From Deltaproteobacteria bacterium (GTDB lineage Bacteria; Desulfobacterota; Syntrophia; Syntrophales; Smithellaceae), in NCBI GenBank assembly GCA_009668925.1, contig SBEK01000155.1:1-9234 (forward strand): a stretch of 9,234 bases of DNA. Direction: 5' to 3'. Positions 8,201 through 9,234 of this stretch are shown in pieces (position 1 is the stretch's first letter; the number at the start of each line of letters is the position of its first letter). The notes beneath the pieces are model-generated. The model made no database searches. It was not told where the DNA came from and saw only the letters and a list, made by a program, of their open reading frames with translations. The position numbers were made by a program, and so were the translations under genes.

Positions 8201-8494
8201 ATCGACCCGGAAAAAAGCGGTCCGGACATTGAGCAGATCCGCCGCCCGGTCTTTGTCTCGAATCACCAGATTCGTCAACCGGATCGACAGCCCGTCGCGG
8301 AGCGTCAGAGCGGCCTGCCCCTGCTCATACGTCACCTCGCGATCCACGGCGTTCGTCATGGCGGCGGTGATGTCATCCCTGAAAGCATCCAGACGCGAAA
8401 CCTGGTAGGATAGAAACGTCCACACGGCCGCCACGCCTGCGGCAAGCACAAGGGCCGTGATTAAAAGGACTTTGATGAGAATGCGTTTTTTCAT
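5252..8494 (-). CDS. AsmA/YhdP-like envelope protein with C-terminal AsmA-type domain
   Basis: A 1080-residue protein of the AsmA-like superfamily (AsmA, TamB, YhdP, YdbH), whose members form long beta-sheet grooves bridging the inner and outer membranes and are linked to phospholipid transport. A basic N-terminus (MKKRILIK) leads into one hydrophobic segment at about residues 5-28, an inner-membrane anchor with the rest in the periplasm. The long middle is made of repeated short amphipathic beta stretches. The last ~190 residues look like the conserved C-terminal module of YhdP/AsmA proteins: the VLKKFSVLSKIFSLLNV helix, IPIAGWLLTDEGG, and WDDPDVRPIPVRSL near the end. I chose ATG 8494 because the membrane anchor follows at once. 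A GTG at 8572 would add 26 residues of polar, non-family sequence and lacks a spaced ribosome site. Two promoter candidates precede it. The exact subfamily and cargo are not determined. Confidence 0.85.
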   Translation of the reverse strand: MKKRILIKVLLITALVLAAGVAAVWTFLSYQVSRLDAFRDDITAAMTNAVDREVTYEQGQAALTLRDGLSIRLTNLVIRDKDRAADLLNVRTAFFRVDLLPLLVDRVTLGELLLDRPRLFLTRDPSGVLNIADLLARQKKSEVLKLRKVTVEDGSLTFTDQAASAGGLTTRFTKVQCRIGEQQFSDASDFKMAAVLQENENQATLALFGTFHPAPSGQSIAEGKWDADIRLNGMDVQHYRPYLQALAPALNPAGRLNMETTISGTFAQFTAKGTLSLNQARIQYSKAFRGTLQPGVLQMDYSLTRGGNHLDLAVGRLVVDRVAVAGRLSIRDMDKEDPVFTAAAATSSFSLAAMHSYIPWQIIPPQIGRFIETHITGGDFRLIEASLKGRKSQIRDIMKPENAGVLSIRAEVKKGIFAFGPKSGTPGFRNISGTLELRNRQFSLRGMEGRFGASPCRLDGGISDFALAGPVVYTAQMTVRPTRDEVLWLLGKDRFANLRFAGDATLVLEGRGPADDFRISARADLTGAAYTYPDVIEKPLHQVTRLSAEMVWTQNAVNISSFAVDLPGGALAGSAIYRFTGQESLSAKIRSGPIDLERASRILPALRKYDPAGTCQIDLAGGRKAPRESGAFFREGSVSFQGVSLKPPGAVKRISGLTGTASFKGDRMETSEIKARIGESEILGKCRVRDFRKPNISCRVSSPQIQAADIGLSGPEGAVVFRQVQGRFTREGDRLHVNRLTLQLGKSTFRFAGDILDFAGPKIAGSLTSPYIHCDDAQSLAALKSSSPGDAASPPAEINLALQVASGVCRDVDFRKLKASLEWKQGILVVDGLEVRVLGGGLTGGGRMEAREGLPNRFAMRFALDRVSLASLSEMLKIGERMVTGDLSLTADLTASGNTMDDLKKTAAGSVQVRAQKGVLKKFSVLSKIFSLLNVAQLFKLRLPDMAADGMPYQTITANVSLKEGVLSSNDFLIDSDAMKMSGAGSIDFIKERVDFIAGVHPLQTLDLIAAKIPIAGWLLTDEGGNLITVHFKATGSWDDPDVRPIPVRSLAKGTFDTFRRLFQLPEKLITDTGDVILGR

Positions 8495-8533
8495 GGTCGC
8501 AAACGCCTTAATGGATTTATTCTTCCCGGTCAA

Positions 8534-8563
8534 AACATAAGCAGACCTGCCCCCGCCTGTCAA
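8534..8563 (-). promoter_or_regulatory. Candidate proximal sigma-70 promoter
   Basis: On the minus strand a perfect -35 TTGACA (8563-8558) is followed after 18 bases by TATGTT (8539-8534), four of six matches to the -10 consensus. A transcript would start near 8527, leaving a leader of about 33 bases before the AsmA-like ATG. This would be a normal short leader, and it lies inside the 26-codon extension of the alternative GTG start, which argues for the ATG. Confidence 0.45.
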
Positions 8564-8607
8564 ATCAAACACCTTGCGGAAAGTTGTCGGGATAGGCAGG
8601 CACCATC

Positions 8608-8637
8608 ATTATAGCGCAGCAAACCGCAGAGCGTCAA
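8608..8637 (-). promoter_or_regulatory. Strong sigma-70 promoter for the AsmA-like gene
   Basis: On the minus strand TTGACG (8637-8632) and a perfect TATAAT (8613-8608) are 18 bases apart, eleven of twelve consensus matches. Transcription would start near 8601 and run leftward into the AsmA-like gene with a leader of about 107 bases. It is the best promoter I can see in the window and probably drives the AsmA-like gene, perhaps with read-through into hisC and the acyltransferase-ligase pair. Confidence 0.75.
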
Positions 8638-8660
8638 CGCGAGTCATGCTTATGCGGGAT

Positions 8661-8673
8661 GGCGTGACACGCC
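8661..8673. promoter_or_regulatory. Dyad GGCGTG-A-CACGCC upstream of promoter
   Basis: Six-base arms are perfectly symmetric around a single base. The site lies 24 bases upstream of the -35 element of the strong promoter and 37 bases past the SRAP stop codon. Its place suits an activator or regulator site; a hairpin with a one-base loop is not physically likely, though a five-pair stem with a three-base loop could form. No T-run follows leftward, so it is not a standard terminator for the SRAP gene. The regulator, if any, is unknown. Confidence 0.3.
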
Positions 8674-8710
8674 GTTCGGTCTCGTGAGATCCGGACGGAT
8701 AGAAGCTGGT

Positions 8711-9234
8711 TTATGGATCCGCCGGCCGGTACGCCATTTCAGAAGCGGGATAAGGCTGCAAAAGATCGATGAGCCTTGCCGTGTCTTTGACATGAGGATT
8801 GAGCCACAGTTCCCGGGCAACCACGGGGATAATCACCGGCATCCGATCGTGGATGGGTTCGACAATTGCATTGGGCCGCGTCGTGATGATTGTACACGTG
8901 TGGACAGGCTTCTTATCCGGGGCCATCCAGGTTTCATAAAGTCCGGCCAGGCCCATCGATTGGCCGGACTTGAGGAAGAAGGAATAGGGAATTTTTTTAT
9001 TGCCTTCTTTTCTCCACTCGAAAAAACCGTCGGCGGGAATCAGGCATCTTCTGTTCACAAAAGCATTTTTGAAACTGGGTTTTTCGGCAACCGTTTCGGC
9101 CCGGGCATTAAAAAGCTTCGCGCCGATGGACGGGTCTTTGCACCAGGCGGGGATCAGCCCCCATTGAAAAAGGGCGAGCTCATTGTGGCCGCCCCGCCGG
9201 ACAACGGCGGGAATCCGCTGGCCGGGGCTGACAC
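8711..9234 (-). CDS. SRAP domain protein (YedK/HMCES-like), partial at window edge
   Basis: The 3' part of a SOS-response-associated peptidase-fold gene. These proteins bind abasic sites in single-stranded DNA through an N-terminal cysteine, forming a protective DNA-protein crosslink. The frame runs open from the window edge (codon at 9232) to TAA at 8711, 173 residues. It shows QWGLIPAWCKDPSIGAKLFN, then NARAETVAEKPSF, RRCLIPADGFFEW and IHDRMPVII. The asparagine of NARAE, the glutamate of GFFEW and the histidine of HDRMP match the known active-site Asn, Glu and His. The catalytic Cys2 lies outside the window. The GTG at 9058 is an internal valine codon, not the start. The C-terminus stops at SEMAYRPADP, short of the VN-P-N-type tail that usually ends the family. 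Confidence 0.92.
   Translation of the reverse strand, partial: VSPGQRIPAVVRRGGHNELALFQWGLIPAWCKDPSIGAKLFNARAETVAEKPSFKNAFVNRRCLIPADGFFEWRKEGNKKIPYSFFLKSGQSMGLAGLYETWMAPDKKPVHTCTIITTRPNAIVEPIHDRMPVIIPVVARELWLNPHVKDTARLIDLLQPYPASEMAYRPADP

Noticed and set aside
8495..8572. 26-codon N-terminal extension of the AsmA-like protein from GTG 8572
   Set aside because: The extension is polar and precedes a textbook basic-plus-hydrophobic N-terminus, lacks a spaced ribosome site and contains the proximal promoter candidate.
9056..9058. GTG at 9058 as the start of the SRAP gene
   Set aside because: The frame continues upstream to the window edge with strongly SRAP-like sequence including the NARAE motif, so this is an internal codon of a partial gene.

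Overview
The window looks like a moderately GC-rich Gram-negative bacterial chromosome. The diderm call rests on a 1080-residue AsmA/YhdP-type envelope protein. Its C-terminal segment and the mix of neighbours (a PaaK-type CoA ligase and a free-standing condensation-like acyltransferase) resemble what I associate with anaerobic Desulfobacterota such as Syntrophales. That assignment is an impression from protein character, not a phylogenetic result. I see no phage, CRISPR, tRNA or rRNA genes and no complete insertion sequence.

Layout: bases 1-496 carry no convincing gene. They hold a G-rich repeat at the left edge that may be the tail of a mobile-element gene, a perfect 12-bp palindrome and a weak inverted repeat. 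A rightward SAM-dependent methyltransferase (497-1456) follows. It converges on a leftward block that, in order of transcription, encodes an AsmA-like envelope protein (8494-5252), a HisC-family aminotransferase (5131-4070), a condensation-domain-like acyltransferase (about 4035-2755) and a PaaK-family adenylate-forming CoA ligase (2749-1520). At the right edge is the 3' part of a leftward SRAP (YedK/HMCES-like) gene, cut by the window end.

How the genes may work together: the acyltransferase and the ligase are almost certainly co-translated. Only 5 bases separate them, and the ligase's AGGAGG ribosome site lies inside the last codons of the acyltransferase. This suggests an activate-then-transfer module: the ligase makes an acyl- or aryl-CoA and the HxxxDG acyltransferase passes the acyl group to an alcohol or amine. 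HisC sits just upstream with no other histidine gene in view, so it may either supply histidine or serve this module. The large AsmA-like gene has its own promoter region with a near-consensus sigma-70 site (TTGACG, 18 bp, TATAAT) and a second candidate closer to the start. It is separated from hisC by 120 bases, so hisC may or may not be read through from it.

The best lead for something undescribed is the acyltransferase-ligase pair with its neighbouring aminotransferase. The rest is mostly recognisable family members.
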